A stretch of DNA of 64,000 bases from Nodosilinea sp. WJT8-NPBG4 (GTDB lineage: Bacteria; Cyanobacteriota; Cyanobacteriia; Phormidesmidales; Phormidesmidaceae), in assembly GCA_019359285.1 (NCBI GenBank), contig JAHHHQ010000034.1:186001-250000 (forward strand), given 5' to 3'. The stretch's first letter is position 1. Each line of letters begins with the position of its first letter. A program made the position numbers and the translations under genes. Shown piece by piece: positions 55,154 to 64,000 of this stretch. Below the pieces are notes generated by a model. It saw only the letters and a program-made list of their open reading frames with translations. It was not told the origin of the DNA and did no database searches.

Positions 55154-55885
55154 CTACTCGACGCTTGGCGCCTCAGCACCAACCTCTAGATCGGGCTGGC
55201 TAAACAGACCAAACACGGGTCCCACCAGCGCTCCAATGGCAAAGCCGCCAGCGTGAGCCCAGTAGGCAATACCGCCGCTTTCCATGCCGATCATGGCCGG
55301 AGCCCCAAGGCTAGCGAAGCCATAGAACGCCTGCTGCACAAACCAAATGCCCAGGTAAAACAATGCCGGAATTCTCAGCGGTAGAGGAAAGGGCCCTAGG
55401 GGTACCAGGGTGAGAATGCGAACCTCTGGGAAGCGGAAGATGTAGGCCCCCATGACGCCTGCGATCGCGCCACTAGCTCCCAAAGATGGAATCTCTGAAC
55501 CCATTGCAAAGAACCACTGAGCCAGGTTGGCCAGCACGCCGCACAGCAGGTAAAACAGCAAAAACCGCCCGTGCCCCATTTGGTCTTCAACATTGTTGCC
55601 AAAGATCCACAGGTAGAGCATGTTGCCGACTACGTGCAAAAAGCCACCGTGGAGAAACTGGCTGGTGACTATCGTCAGCCATTCTTCGGCGTTGGGGGTT
55701 GATACTCCCGTAGTCAGGCTAGTAGAAAGCTCGTCGGGCACCAAGGCCCAGCTGTGGAAAAAATCGGTCAGTCCGTAAGCGGGCAGACTGAGCTCATAGA
55801 TAAAAATGGCTATGTTGAGGGCGATCAGCCCGTAGGTGACGTAGGGCGTACGCTGACCTGGGTTGTAGTCTTTTAGGGGTACCAC
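55154..55885 (-). CDS. Rhomboid family intramembrane serine protease
   Basis: This 243-residue membrane protease has six to seven helices. The catalytic serine is in SLGASGAIAGVMG and the histidine in YWAHAGGFAIGA, the standard rhomboid pair; HGGFLHVVGNMLYLWIFG carries the conserved HxxxN region. It cleaves within or near transmembrane segments of partner proteins, none known here. GTG at 55885 with AGGT upstream is the likely start. Confidence 0.92.
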   Translation of the reverse strand: MVPLKDYNPGQRTPYVTYGLIALNIAIFIYELSLPAYGLTDFFHSWALVPDELSTSLTTGVSTPNAEEWLTIVTSQFLHGGFLHVVGNMLYLWIFGNNVEDQMGHGRFLLFYLLCGVLANLAQWFFAMGSEIPSLGASGAIAGVMGAYIFRFPEVRILTLVPLGPFPLPLRIPALFYLGIWFVQQAFYGFASLGAPAMIGMESGGIAYWAHAGGFAIGALVGPVFGLFSQPDLEVGAEAPSVE

Positions 55886-56283
55886 CAGTTACCTCGCAAA
55901 TTGTGCTGGAGACAAAAACACTATTGCAGAGTGTTCAAAAAATGAAAATCTGTCTCTGGTTGGCCTTTGCGTCAAATTTAGCGACCTGTCGGTAACCAAT
56001 GAACTCGGTATGTGGTGCTCGTGGGGCAGCAGTCGTCGCGCCTGAAAGTCATCTAAATTTTAAATGCAGGGTTTGAGAATGCGATCGCTGTCGACTGACA
56101 CAGATAACTAAACACAGGAGGAGCACAAAACCTGCTCTCACTTCCGTTTTGGCAAGGGCATAGAGTCGAAGATCCAAGGGGAATGCTTTCTGCCCGGCGA
56201 CACAATTTTCTACACTGGGATTAAGGGCTAGGGCACAGCATATTTCCTAGACCTACCATTCGTCACCATGCCCTCAAACAGCC
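55886..56283. other. Divergent intergenic region (rhomboid / DUF1574 gene)
   Basis: The 398 bases lie between two divergently read genes and should contain both promoters. A good AGGAGG-type ribosome site at about 56117-56123 has no start codon behind it. Nothing else stands out. Confidence 0.35.
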
Positions 56284-57795
56284 ATGCCTAAACTCTTCAC
56301 TTCTCGCGCTGGGCTGGTGATATCGCTGTCGGTAGGCACGCTGCTCTCCTGCTGCATTGGCTCCCCTGGCCCTCAAGGCATTTCCCAATCTGACAACGGC
56401 AAAGCGGCGGCAGCGGTGTCCGCTGACCCCTGGCATGGGGCTATCAGTGAGGCCAACCGAGCCAGCCAGCTAGCGGCAACCGCTGCAACCGCTACCCAGT
56501 GGCAGCAGGTGGCCGGGGCTTGGGGGCGATCGCTGACCCTGCTGCAAGCCATCCCCGCCGATGACCCCCGCCATGTCTTCAGCCAACGCAAGGCCCGCGA
56601 ATATCAGCAAAACTTGCTGCTGGCTTACCAAAAAGCCGATCAGCAGGGGTTACCCCGCGCGTTTCCGGCCTTGGGTAGCGATGTGCTAGACGAGCAGGTC
56701 AGCCTTTACCGGGCCTATGTTGCGGCCCAGGGACCGCCCGATGTGCTGATTGTGGGCAGCTCGCGATCGCTGCAAGGCATTGACCCCCAGGTACTGCAAC
56801 AGGCGCTGGCAGTGGAGGGTTACCCCGGCCTACGGGTTTACAACTTCAGCGTTAACGGTGCTACAGCCCAGGTGGTGAGCTTTGTCACCCAGCAGCTATT
56901 GGCTGCCGATCTGCACCCTCGGCTGATCGTCTGGGCTGAGGGCTCCCGCGCCTTCAACAGCGGCCGGTTTGACCGCACCTTTGCCGGAATCCTGACGTCT
57001 CCGGGTTATGCCGCTGTGCAGGAGGGTACAAGGTTAACCCTGCAAGCGCAGGCTCCTCCTGCCTCTGCCCCTGGAACTCTCGTTGAGGCGTCCGTTGAAA
57101 CCGTCGAAGCACCTTCTGGAACCGCTGAAGATTCTGAAGAAGTTGAAGAGACCGACGCCGTGGTTGAAAATGGGACCGAGTCTGTTGAAGAGCCTGAGGC
57201 AGACACTGGAGGGGTTAATAAACCCTCTGCCGTCGCTTCAGAAAACTCTTCTGCAACAGCTGCCACAAGCTATGGAACCGTACCGCTGACCCCAATCAAC
57301 TCCCAGGGCTTTTTGGCCGTTAACGATCAGTTCAACCTGACGGCGTATTACCGTCGCTTTCCCCGAGTACGGGGTCAGTACGACGATGCCTACCGCGCCT
57401 TTCGCCTAGAAGGGGTGCAGACCCAATCTTTGGCGGCGATGACCCAATTTTTGGAGAGTCAAAGCATTCCATTGGTGTTTGTGAATTTGCCCCTTAGTAA
57501 CGACTACCTGGATAGGGTGCGTATGGGTTACGAGCGTCAGTTCCAGCGGTTTTTGCAGACCTGGGCCAACCAAGGTGCGTTTACCCTGGTGGATCGGTTA
57601 GAGGAGTGGCGCTGGCAGTCTCATCTGTTTGCTGACCCCAGCCATGTCAACCTCTACGGGGCGCGGGAGATGGCCCGACTGCTAGCCGCCGACAGCCGGA
57701 TCCCCTGGCCCCAGGCCGAGTCACCCGACGAGGCCGACACCTCAACTGAAGCTGAGGCGGAAAGCTCTGACGATTCGTCTCCATCAGAAGATTAA
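56284..57795 (+). CDS. DUF1574 lipoprotein with SGNH-hydrolase-like fold
   Basis: The 503-residue protein has a signal ending in a lipobox (GTLLSC) and is probably membrane-anchored outside. The DUF1574 domain carries a Ser motif near the start (IVGSSRSLQGIDP, about residue 158) and a D-x-x-H motif near the end (FADPSHVNLYGAREM), the layout of SGNH/GDSL esterases and AlgX/DltD-type acyl handlers. A 60-residue acidic, low-complexity insert (about 255-330, rich in Glu, Ser, Val) splits the domain, and an acidic tail ends it. Polysaccharide acyl transfer is a guess. It converges on mobA. Confidence 0.8.
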   Translation: MPKLFTSRAGLVISLSVGTLLSCCIGSPGPQGISQSDNGKAAAAVSADPWHGAISEANRASQLAATAATATQWQQVAGAWGRSLTLLQAIPADDPRHVFSQRKAREYQQNLLLAYQKADQQGLPRAFPALGSDVLDEQVSLYRAYVAAQGPPDVLIVGSSRSLQGIDPQVLQQALAVEGYPGLRVYNFSVNGATAQVVSFVTQQLLAADLHPRLIVWAEGSRAFNSGRFDRTFAGILTSPGYAAVQEGTRLTLQAQAPPASAPGTLVEASVETVEAPSGTAEDSEEVEETDAVVENGTESVEEPEADTGGVNKPSAVASENSSATAATSYGTVPLTPINSQGFLAVNDQFNLTAYYRRFPRVRGQYDDAYRAFRLEGVQTQSLAAMTQFLESQSIPLVFVNLPLSNDYLDRVRMGYERQFQRFLQTWANQGAFTLVDRLEEWRWQSHLFADPSHVNLYGAREMARLLAADSRIPWPQAESPDEADTSTEAEAESSDDSSPSED

Positions 57796-57811
57796 TCGCA
57801 GTGGGACAGCG

Positions 57812-58438
57812 CTAGGAATCCTTGGTTTTTTGCCACTCGGCTAGATCGCCGGGCGTGTTGACGTTGGCGAACATGGCTTCGTCGATGGTGGTGATAAGGG
57901 CGATCGCCTGCTGATTTAGCCAAGTTTGCAGCGATCTTCCGCCAGTATCCGCATACTGCTCCAGGGGCTCTAGCGCGGCGATCCGGTAAAACCCGCACAG
58001 AGGTTCCCAACGCTGCTGACACTTGGGTAAGTAAGCCAGATATTGCAGTTCCAGATCGTCTAATTGGTCCCGCCAGGTAGTCAGCACCGCTGCCGATAGG
58101 TTGGGCATATCGCAGGCCAAGGCTAGCACCCAGTCCGGGAGCTGCTCCGACTTAGCTTGCAGAACGCTTAGGGCTGTTACGAGCGCTATCAGCGGTCCCT
58201 GAAAAGTACCGGCTTGTCCTGGACTTGGGTCTTCGGCGATAAAACCGACCGTATTGGGCACAGCAGGCCGATAGCGGTCGGGCCAGGGGGTAACGACATA
58301 TACGCGATCGGTACATTGCAGTGCAATCCGGCAGGTGCGCTGAATCAGCGTTTCTTCACCAACCGAGATCAGGGCTTTGTCGCGCCCCATCCGTGAGCTG
58401 CGGCCCCCCGCTAAAATCACGGCAGCTAGGGAGGTCAT
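57812..58438 (-). CDS. mobA: Molybdenum cofactor guanylyltransferase
   Basis: MobA adds GMP to molybdenum-molybdopterin to make the MGD cofactor of enzymes such as nitrate reductase. The 208-residue protein has the nucleotidyltransferase loop LAGGRSSRMGRDKAL at the N-terminus and a CDMPN motif in the middle (ALACDMPNLS). It starts at 58438 or 58447. The gene lies 12 bases after the YggU-type gene, in one direction with it and the membrane protein gene upstream. Confidence 0.92.
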   Translation of the reverse strand: MTSLAAVILAGGRSSRMGRDKALISVGEETLIQRTCRIALQCTDRVYVVTPWPDRYRPAVPNTVGFIAEDPSPGQAGTFQGPLIALVTALSVLQAKSEQLPDWVLALACDMPNLSAAVLTTWRDQLDDLELQYLAYLPKCQQRWEPLCGFYRIAALEPLEQYADTGGRSLQTWLNQQAIALITTIDEAMFANVNTPGDLAEWQKTKDS

Positions 58439-58450
58439 CTCATCCAAGCC

Positions 58451-58675
58451 CTACGCATCAACTTCGACTCGCTTAATGCGGGCGGTGTGCCCCAACTTAA
58501 TATGTACCTGAGTTTTAGAAATACCCAATGTCTGGGCCAGCAGGGCAACCAGCTCTTGATTGGCCTTACCATCTTGAGGTGGAGCCTTGAGGTGAAGGAG
58601 CCAGCTGCCGCCGTCGAGACAGATAGCTTTTTGCTGTTTAGCGTTGGGCTTAACCCGCACCGTCAGCACCGTCAT
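58451..58675 (-). CDS. DUF167 / YggU family protein
   Basis: This 74-residue protein has the YggU motif: VKPNAKQ near the start, then LLHLKAPPQDGKANQELVALL and HIKLGHTARIKRVEV. The function is unknown, though the fold is conserved across bacteria and eukaryotes. ATG at 58675 overlaps the stop of the preceding membrane protein gene by four bases, evidence of translational coupling and the reason for choosing this start over a longer frame. Confidence 0.9.
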   Translation of the reverse strand: MTVLTVRVKPNAKQQKAICLDGGSWLLHLKAPPQDGKANQELVALLAQTLGISKTQVHIKLGHTARIKRVEVDA

Positions 58676-59388
58676 GCCTTGCTCTGAGTGATGGCACCCT
58701 GGGCAACCTTGCGCAGCCGAGCGGCATCGGCCCAAACCAGCCCCTTAAAGAAGTAGATGACGCCCGTGAGAAAGGCTAAAACCATATAAAACAGACGAAT
58801 ACCCCAGCCGGCCCCGTCGAAAATCATTGAAAACACGCCTGGCTCAATGCCGCTGAAACGGGTGAGCTCGGAGCGAAACCACTTCTGGTCTTCAACCATG
58901 CGCTTGAGCTCGGGCACGGTAGCGGGCAAAATAGGCATGCGGGTCGTCGTCGTGTAATAGCCCCAAAAGCCCTGGCTGCCGCCTTCGCTAGAGAGTGCCT
59001 GGTTGGCCAGCGCCGTAATCTCTTGGCGAGACAGGCCTGACTCGGCAGTCAGCTGGCTCAGCCACAGGTGATGCCGCAGCCAATAGCTGCTAAAAAACAC
59101 CAGCGGTAGCACTACAACTAGGGCAATAGACTTAATCGCTACAGAGGTTTTAGCGGCTAGGTGACGCGAGGCTGCACCCAGCCCAAAGCCCAAAAATGCA
59201 AATAATATGATGACGCTCAGCTCGACAATTTCAAGACTTTTGAGCCAGCCACCCAAAATGGGAATGGGGTGCAAAAACGCCTCCGCTGCCCAGGTAATGA
59301 AAAACCGTGCTGCCAAGACAGCCGCAGTAATGGCAGCAACCGTCAGCAAATACCGAGACACATTGGCTGAGGGGCGCGGGATGGGCAT
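58672..59388 (-). CDS. Membrane protein of unknown function, 238 aa
   Basis: This is a conserved-looking protein with about four transmembrane helices: about 13-35, 50-72, 85-105 and 200-225 (LFYMVLAFLTGVIYFFKGL). The loop between helix three and four carries SGLSRQEITALANQAL and WGYYTTTTRMPILPATVPELK. I do not recognise a family. It is the first gene of a coupled run with the YggU-type gene and mobA. ATG at 59388 starts just before the basic residues and first helix. Confidence 0.7.
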   Translation of the reverse strand: MPIPRPSANVSRYLLTVAAITAAVLAARFFITWAAEAFLHPIPILGGWLKSLEIVELSVIILFAFLGFGLGAASRHLAAKTSVAIKSIALVVVLPLVFFSSYWLRHHLWLSQLTAESGLSRQEITALANQALSSEGGSQGFWGYYTTTTRMPILPATVPELKRMVEDQKWFRSELTRFSGIEPGVFSMIFDGAGWGIRLFYMVLAFLTGVIYFFKGLVWADAARLRKVAQGAITQSKA

Positions 59389-59496
59389 GGTTAGGGATGA
59401 CGAAAACAGGGCGGGGGGCAATTAATGCCCTTAATCATAATGGTGATTCAATGTTTGGCTTTTAGTCTAGAAGAAAAGTTAGTTTTCTAGACTGTG

Positions 59497-60597
59497 CTAG
59501 AGCTGGCTGACTTTCTCTAGTTGGTGAGAGGCAAAAGCTCCTTTTTCCGTCACGATCGCCGTAATTAAACCTGCTGGGGTAACGTCTGAGGCAGGGTTGT
59601 AAAACTCTGCGCCGTTGGGAGACGTGACGCGATCGCCCATCTGGTAAATCTCCTCAGGGGGGTGTTCTGCGATCGCCATCTGTTCACCGCTGGCGATCGT
59701 GAGGTCAATCGTCGATGTTGGGGCCGCTACCACAAAGGGAATGTCGTGGGCTTTGGCGACCAGAGCCAGACTATAGGTGCCAATTTTGCTGAGGGTGTCG
59801 CCGTTGGCGGCGATGCAATCGGCTCCGGCCAGCACCCCGTGGATCAGTCCTCGCTGCATGCAGTGGGCCGCCATGCTGTCAGTCACTACGGTCACCGGAA
59901 TGCCTTCCTGCACACATTCCCAGGCGGTGAGGCGCGAGCCCTGAAAGGTGGGGCGAGTTTCGGCGGCATAGATGCGCTCTAGGCGACCCGCTTGCCACAG
60001 CGATCGCATAATGCCCAGCGATGTGCCATAGCCCGAAGTTGCCAGCGCTCCGTGGTTGCAGTGGGTCAGCAGGGTCAGCTTCTCTGGGCTCTTGGGCAAT
60101 ACCGCCATGCCGTGGTCGCCAATGGCATGACATAGACTAAAATCCTCTGCTTGCATCGCCTGGGCCTGGGCTAAGAGCTGACCCCTGACCACCTCAATAG
60201 AATCGTTGGAGTGGTGGGCTACCGCCAGCATTTTGTCTACTGCCCACTGCAGGTGAGCTTTGTCGGGCCGGGTCTGCTTAAACTGGTCGCCCATTGCCTC
60301 CAGCCGCTCCCAAAAGGCAATGGAGTCGTCGGTGTGAATTTCGGTGGCCCCCAAATACAGGCCGTAGGCAGCCGCGAGACCCATGGCCGAACCGCCCTGG
60401 ACAATGCCCGATCGCAGCGATCGCACCACATCGTCGCAGCGGCGAATCGACACAATGTTGTAGCGCTCCGGTAGCTGCCGCTGGTCAATCAGCACCAGGT
60501 GATCGTCTTGCCACACCACTGGATAAACGTGGGTATCGCTAGGAGCCATCATCACAGTTTCGACGCAATAAAAGGGCAGCCGCTCAGCCAATGACAT
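59497..60597 (-). CDS. mtnA: Methylthioribose-1-phosphate isomerase
   Basis: MtnA converts 5-methylthioribose-1-phosphate to methylthioribulose-1-phosphate in the methionine salvage pathway. The aIF-2B-like fold is full length (366 residues). Motifs: RRCDDVVRSLRSGIVQGGSA, THCNHGALATSGYGTSLG with the catalytic cysteine, ETRPTFQGSRLTAWE and ADCIAANGDTLSKIGTY with the catalytic aspartate region. The start could be ATG 60597 or a later Met at residue 16-17, which would give the more usual length of about 350. Confidence 0.93.
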   Translation of the reverse strand: MSLAERLPFYCVETVMMAPSDTHVYPVVWQDDHLVLIDQRQLPERYNIVSIRRCDDVVRSLRSGIVQGGSAMGLAAAYGLYLGATEIHTDDSIAFWERLEAMGDQFKQTRPDKAHLQWAVDKMLAVAHHSNDSIEVVRGQLLAQAQAMQAEDFSLCHAIGDHGMAVLPKSPEKLTLLTHCNHGALATSGYGTSLGIMRSLWQAGRLERIYAAETRPTFQGSRLTAWECVQEGIPVTVVTDSMAAHCMQRGLIHGVLAGADCIAANGDTLSKIGTYSLALVAKAHDIPFVVAAPTSTIDLTIASGEQMAIAEHPPEEIYQMGDRVTSPNGAEFYNPASDVTPAGLITAIVTEKGAFASHQLEKVSQL

Positions 60598-60659
60598 TCA
60601 GTATGGAGGTTTCTGAGTCCCTGTCAATGCAGTGGCCATTTGTGAACCAGCGGATGGGT

Positions 60660-60675
60660 AGCTGACGGGTCAGCT
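60660..60675 (+). promoter_or_regulatory. Perfect palindrome in the mtnA / membrane-protein intergenic region
   Basis: AGCTGAC and GTCAGCT are exact inverted copies around two bases. It lies 62 bases upstream of the mtnA start on one side and upstream of an unassigned plus-strand terminator on the other. It could be an operator for a dimeric regulator. Confidence 0.35.
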
Positions 60676-60741
60676 CTGCCTGCAGGTCATCAATGGTGAG
60701 GTACGTCACACAGCCGGCGAAGCTTGGTTTAGGACGACCCA

Positions 60742-60777
60742 AGATGCCGAGATTTGAGCCTATTAGGCATCTTTTTC
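60742..60777 (+). terminator. Terminator in the leader of the downstream membrane protein gene
   Basis: AAGATGCC (60742-60749) and GGCATCTT (60767-60774) pair perfectly around a 17-base loop and run into five Ts, with more Ts after. On the plus strand no gene precedes it (mtnA reads away), so it may end a small RNA or act as an attenuator for the gene at 60899. Confidence 0.7.
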
Positions 60778-60898
60778 ATTTTTCGCTCTTCCATTTTCGC
60801 TCTTTTGCCATACCTCAGTTCCTCTACCTTGGGAGAGCACAAGACTTCCTGGCCTATTTCACGATCAAACTGTGCCTATAGTTTGGGGAGAAGGTCGT

Positions 60899-61588
60899 AT
60901 GGTAAGGCGATCGCTACTGGCGACAATTTGGATTGGATTTGTAGGCTACACCCTCTGGCTGGCCCCGCTCGATCAACCGTTCACCTGGTTCTTTGCTCGC
61001 AACCTAGTGACGTTGCAGTGGGGCGAAATCAATGCCTATCTCATGGCCATCTTTTGGATGATGGGAGTTTGGCCGATGATCTATGCCTGCCTGATGTTTG
61101 CTGACGGTCGCATGCAAAATTTTCCAGCATGGCCCTTTTTTATCGCCTCAAATTTAAGTGGAGTGATTGGCTTGCTCCCTTACCTGCTGCTGCGGCAGCG
61201 CAACCAGGCTTTTCGTGACAAAAAAGACTACTGGCTTGGCCTTCTGGAGCGGCGCTCTACAGGTGTTGTGCTGTTGCTAACGACCCTGGCGCTGATTGCT
61301 TTTGCGGTTATTGTTGGAGACTGGAACGATTATATGGCGCAGTTTCACAGCTACGCCTTCGTGCATTTGATCTCTCTAGACTTTTGCCTGATGGGGCTAA
61401 TCTTTCCGCTGACGTCGCTGCTTGACGATGACATGCAGCGACGAGGGGTTTATCGGCCCGAGAGATTGTGGGCGATCGCCTTAGTTCCCCTGTTTGGCCC
61501 CTTAATCTATCTGTGTTGGCGGCCGGCGCTTCCCAACCTACCGCCAACCTCAGCAACGGTCAGCAGCAGCATTCTCGAGGCGCTATGA
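60899..61588 (+). CDS. Membrane protein of unknown function, 229 aa
   Basis: This polytopic protein has about six helices and starts MVRRSLLATIWIGFVGYTLWLAP. A conserved-looking stretch (WPMIYACLMFADGRMQNFPAWPF) and the ending GPLIYLCWRPALP resemble proteins found in cyanobacteria and plastids; no function known to me. ATG at 60899 is chosen because GGGGAGAAGG lies just upstream; the open frame extends nine codons further back. A terminator sits about 120 bases upstream, in its leader. Confidence 0.72.
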   Translation: MVRRSLLATIWIGFVGYTLWLAPLDQPFTWFFARNLVTLQWGEINAYLMAIFWMMGVWPMIYACLMFADGRMQNFPAWPFFIASNLSGVIGLLPYLLLRQRNQAFRDKKDYWLGLLERRSTGVVLLLTTLALIAFAVIVGDWNDYMAQFHSYAFVHLISLDFCLMGLIFPLTSLLDDDMQRRGVYRPERLWAIALVPLFGPLIYLCWRPALPNLPPTSATVSSSILEAL

Positions 61589-61676
61589 TGCGTTTTGGAT
61601 CCAGTTGACTTTGACTAAATTGATACAGCGTTGGCCGATTTGGCCGACCAACTTTTAGCCGTCTCAGCGTTACCCT

Positions 61677-62342
61677 ATGGCTACCTATGTGATTACCGGT
61701 GCAAATCGCGGTATTGGCTACGAATATTGTCGGCAGCTCCAGCATCGGGGCCATCGCGTCATTGCCGTCTGCCGCCAGCCCTCAGACGAGCTAACAGCTT
61801 TGGGGGTGCCGCTAGAAACGGGCATTGACCTCACCAACGAGGCTGCTGTCGCCGAGCTGGCCCAGCGGCTCAAGGGCACCGCAATCGACGTGCTGATCAA
61901 CAACGCTGGCATTGCGGAGCGTGTCACGCTGGATAAGCTGGATTTTGACAGCATTCGGCGGCAGTTTGAGGTGAATGCGATCGCTCCGCTGCGGTTGACG
62001 GCGGCACTGCTGCCCTATCTAAACGACGGGTCAAAGGTGGCAATCATGACTAGTCGCATGGGGTCGATCGCCGACAATACCTCCGGCAGCTCCTACGGCT
62101 ACCGCATGTCAAAGGTGGCGCTGTCGATGGCGGGCAAGTCGTTGTCCCATGACCTCAGGCCCAAGGGCATCGCCGTGGCAATTTTGCACCCAGGACTGGT
62201 GCAGACCCGCATGACTGGGTTTACCAGCAGCGGCATTACCCCAGGAGAATCGGTCAAAGGGCTACTGGCCCGCATCGACGAGCTGACGTTAGAAAACTCC
62301 GGCACCTTCTGGCATGCCAATGGAGACGTGCTGCCTTGGTAG
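61677..62342 (+). CDS. Short-chain dehydrogenase (C-factor-like)
   Basis: This 221-residue SDR starts MATYVITGANRGIGYEY, with the cofactor loop TGANRGIG, NNAG in LINNAGIAERV and the active-site Tyr/Lys in YGYRMSKVALS. The catalytic serine is in IMTSRMGSIAD. Sequence type is that of CsgA/C-factor-like carbonyl reductases (C-factor of myxobacteria, sniffer). Substrate unknown. It converges on the tocopherol cyclase gene with only ten bases between the stops. Confidence 0.87.
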   Translation: MATYVITGANRGIGYEYCRQLQHRGHRVIAVCRQPSDELTALGVPLETGIDLTNEAAVAELAQRLKGTAIDVLINNAGIAERVTLDKLDFDSIRRQFEVNAIAPLRLTAALLPYLNDGSKVAIMTSRMGSIADNTSGSSYGYRMSKVALSMAGKSLSHDLRPKGIAVAILHPGLVQTRMTGFTSSGITPGESVKGLLARIDELTLENSGTFWHANGDVLPW

Positions 62343-62352
62343 ACGTCCCCGC

Positions 62353-63582
<1,230 letters not shown>

Positions 63583-63621
63583 TTAGAGGTTGTGCTGCCT
63601 ACAGGCCCATTCGCAAAACAT

Positions 63622-63719
63622 AGGATTAACCGATCATCGGTTAATCCTTTCCGTGGGGTGAAGGGGGGCGGAACGCCCTTCGAGAAGGGGGGCTGGGGCC
63701 AGCGAAATGGCCCCAGCGG
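63622..63719 (+). repeat. Intergenic multi-hairpin repeat, copy B
   Basis: This is the second copy of the element at 32524-32625, same orientation. It opens with a perfect palindrome TTAACCGA/TCGGTTAA, followed by CCGTGGGGTGAAGG, an AAGGG/CCCTT arm pair and a GGGGCC/GGCCCC hairpin. The opening palindrome is partly decayed in copy A, while the AAGGGCG arm is better there. It lies between tocopherol cyclase and the gene at the window end. Confidence 0.8.
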
Positions 63720-63797
63720 TAGATCTGGCTTTCTTCCACCCACATACATCAGCCTAAAAACTTTGCTACTTGAAGCAGCTTATTTCACGAAGGATTT

Positions 63798-64000
63798 TCA
63801 GTCTTCGACCCAGCGAGGAACATACTGCCACCCATCGCGAATTTCATCCCGAAACCGCTGATGCCCTGGCTGCTTTTTCTCCACCAGCTGCCAAAAGTCG
63901 GCGGAATGGTTCATATGCACGGTGTGACACAGCTCGTGAACGAAGACGTAGTGCACCAACTCGGGGGGCAAAAACAGCAGCTTGTAATTAAGGCTGATGT
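63798..64000 (-). CDS. YgjP-type M48 metallopeptidase, C-terminal end (partial)
   Basis: The last 67 codons of a minus-strand gene are visible; its start lies beyond the window. The translation contains [30 protein letters not shown], in part, with the zinc motif HELCH and a third histidine in MNHS, then [11 protein letters not shown]. This is the signature of DUF45/YgjP metal-dependent hydrolases (M48-like). The stop is TGA at 63798-63800. Function in cyanobacteria is unknown. Confidence 0.88.
   Translation of the reverse strand, partial: ISLNYKLLFLPPELVHYVFVHELCHTVHMNHSADFWQLVEKKQPGHQRFRDEIRDGWQYVPRWVED

Noticed and set aside
54997..55203. 68-aa frame after the TTGACTGA palindrome
   Set aside because: It runs into the 3' end of the rhomboid gene on the other strand, turns into Arg/Pro-rich shadow sequence and has no ribosome site.
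56110..56140. AGGAGGAG ribosome-site-like sequence
   Set aside because: No ATG, GTG or TTG at usable distance opens a frame; probably chance.

Overview
The window is a piece of cyanobacterial chromosome. Phycobilisome genes (apcB end, apcC) open it. System II cytochrome c biogenesis genes, a tocopherol cyclase, a CRY-DASH photolyase, a SigF-type sigma factor and several cyanobacteria-only protein families follow, and the HIP1 octamer GCGATCGC recurs throughout (for example at 2341). Coding density is high and the DNA is moderately GC-rich. A filamentous Leptolyngbya/Nodosilinea-type organism is my guess; nothing here proves the genus.

Layout. 0-10 kb: allophycocyanin genes, ftsW, ccdA-ccs1, a DUF1517 protein, an AMIN amidase and a GH9 lipoprotein. 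10-24 kb: a minus-strand hydrocarbon and fatty-acid block. Read in the direction of transcription it is FAAL-ACP, a KS-AT-KR-ACP-ST-TE megasynthase (together a split olefin synthase), an unrecognised 312-aa protein, acyl-ACP reductase (aar), accA, an SDR and folE. No aldehyde-deformylating oxygenase gene is present, although ado normally sits next to aar. 24-30 kb: an ABC ATPase, a GH13 amylase, PrxQ with a nuclease A inhibitor homologue, and CRY-DASH. 30-35.4 kb: a complete sugar phosphotransferase system in two proteins (PtsG-like EIICB and an EIIA-HPr-EI fusion), which is very unusual for a cyanobacterium. The EIICB carries an extra EIIB domain that has lost its phosphorylated cysteine. 35-46 kb: an ABC permease, small conserved proteins, a hydroxylase/SDR fusion, sigF, msrP, a CobW-like GTPase and lepB. 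46-54 kb: a 1.8-kaa TamB homologue, DUF3110, DUF4870 and murQ. 54-64 kb: a pentapeptide protein, a rhomboid protease, a DUF1574 protein, mobA, a YggU-type protein, mtnA, an SDR, tocopherol cyclase and the end of a YgjP-type metallopeptidase.

The two strongest points are the olefin synthase next to an aar without ado, and the PTS with its degenerate second EIIB domain. Several non-coding patterns also stand out. C-rich tracts run directly into the start codons of three genes (CRY-DASH, ptsG, tocopherol cyclase), and a fourth lies inside the megasynthase gene. A roughly 100-bp multi-hairpin repeat is present in two copies 31 kb apart. There is a 117-bp foldback element, and two terminators with no annotated gene upstream suggest unannotated small RNAs or leaders. 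Function calls rest on motif recognition by eye; no database search was run.
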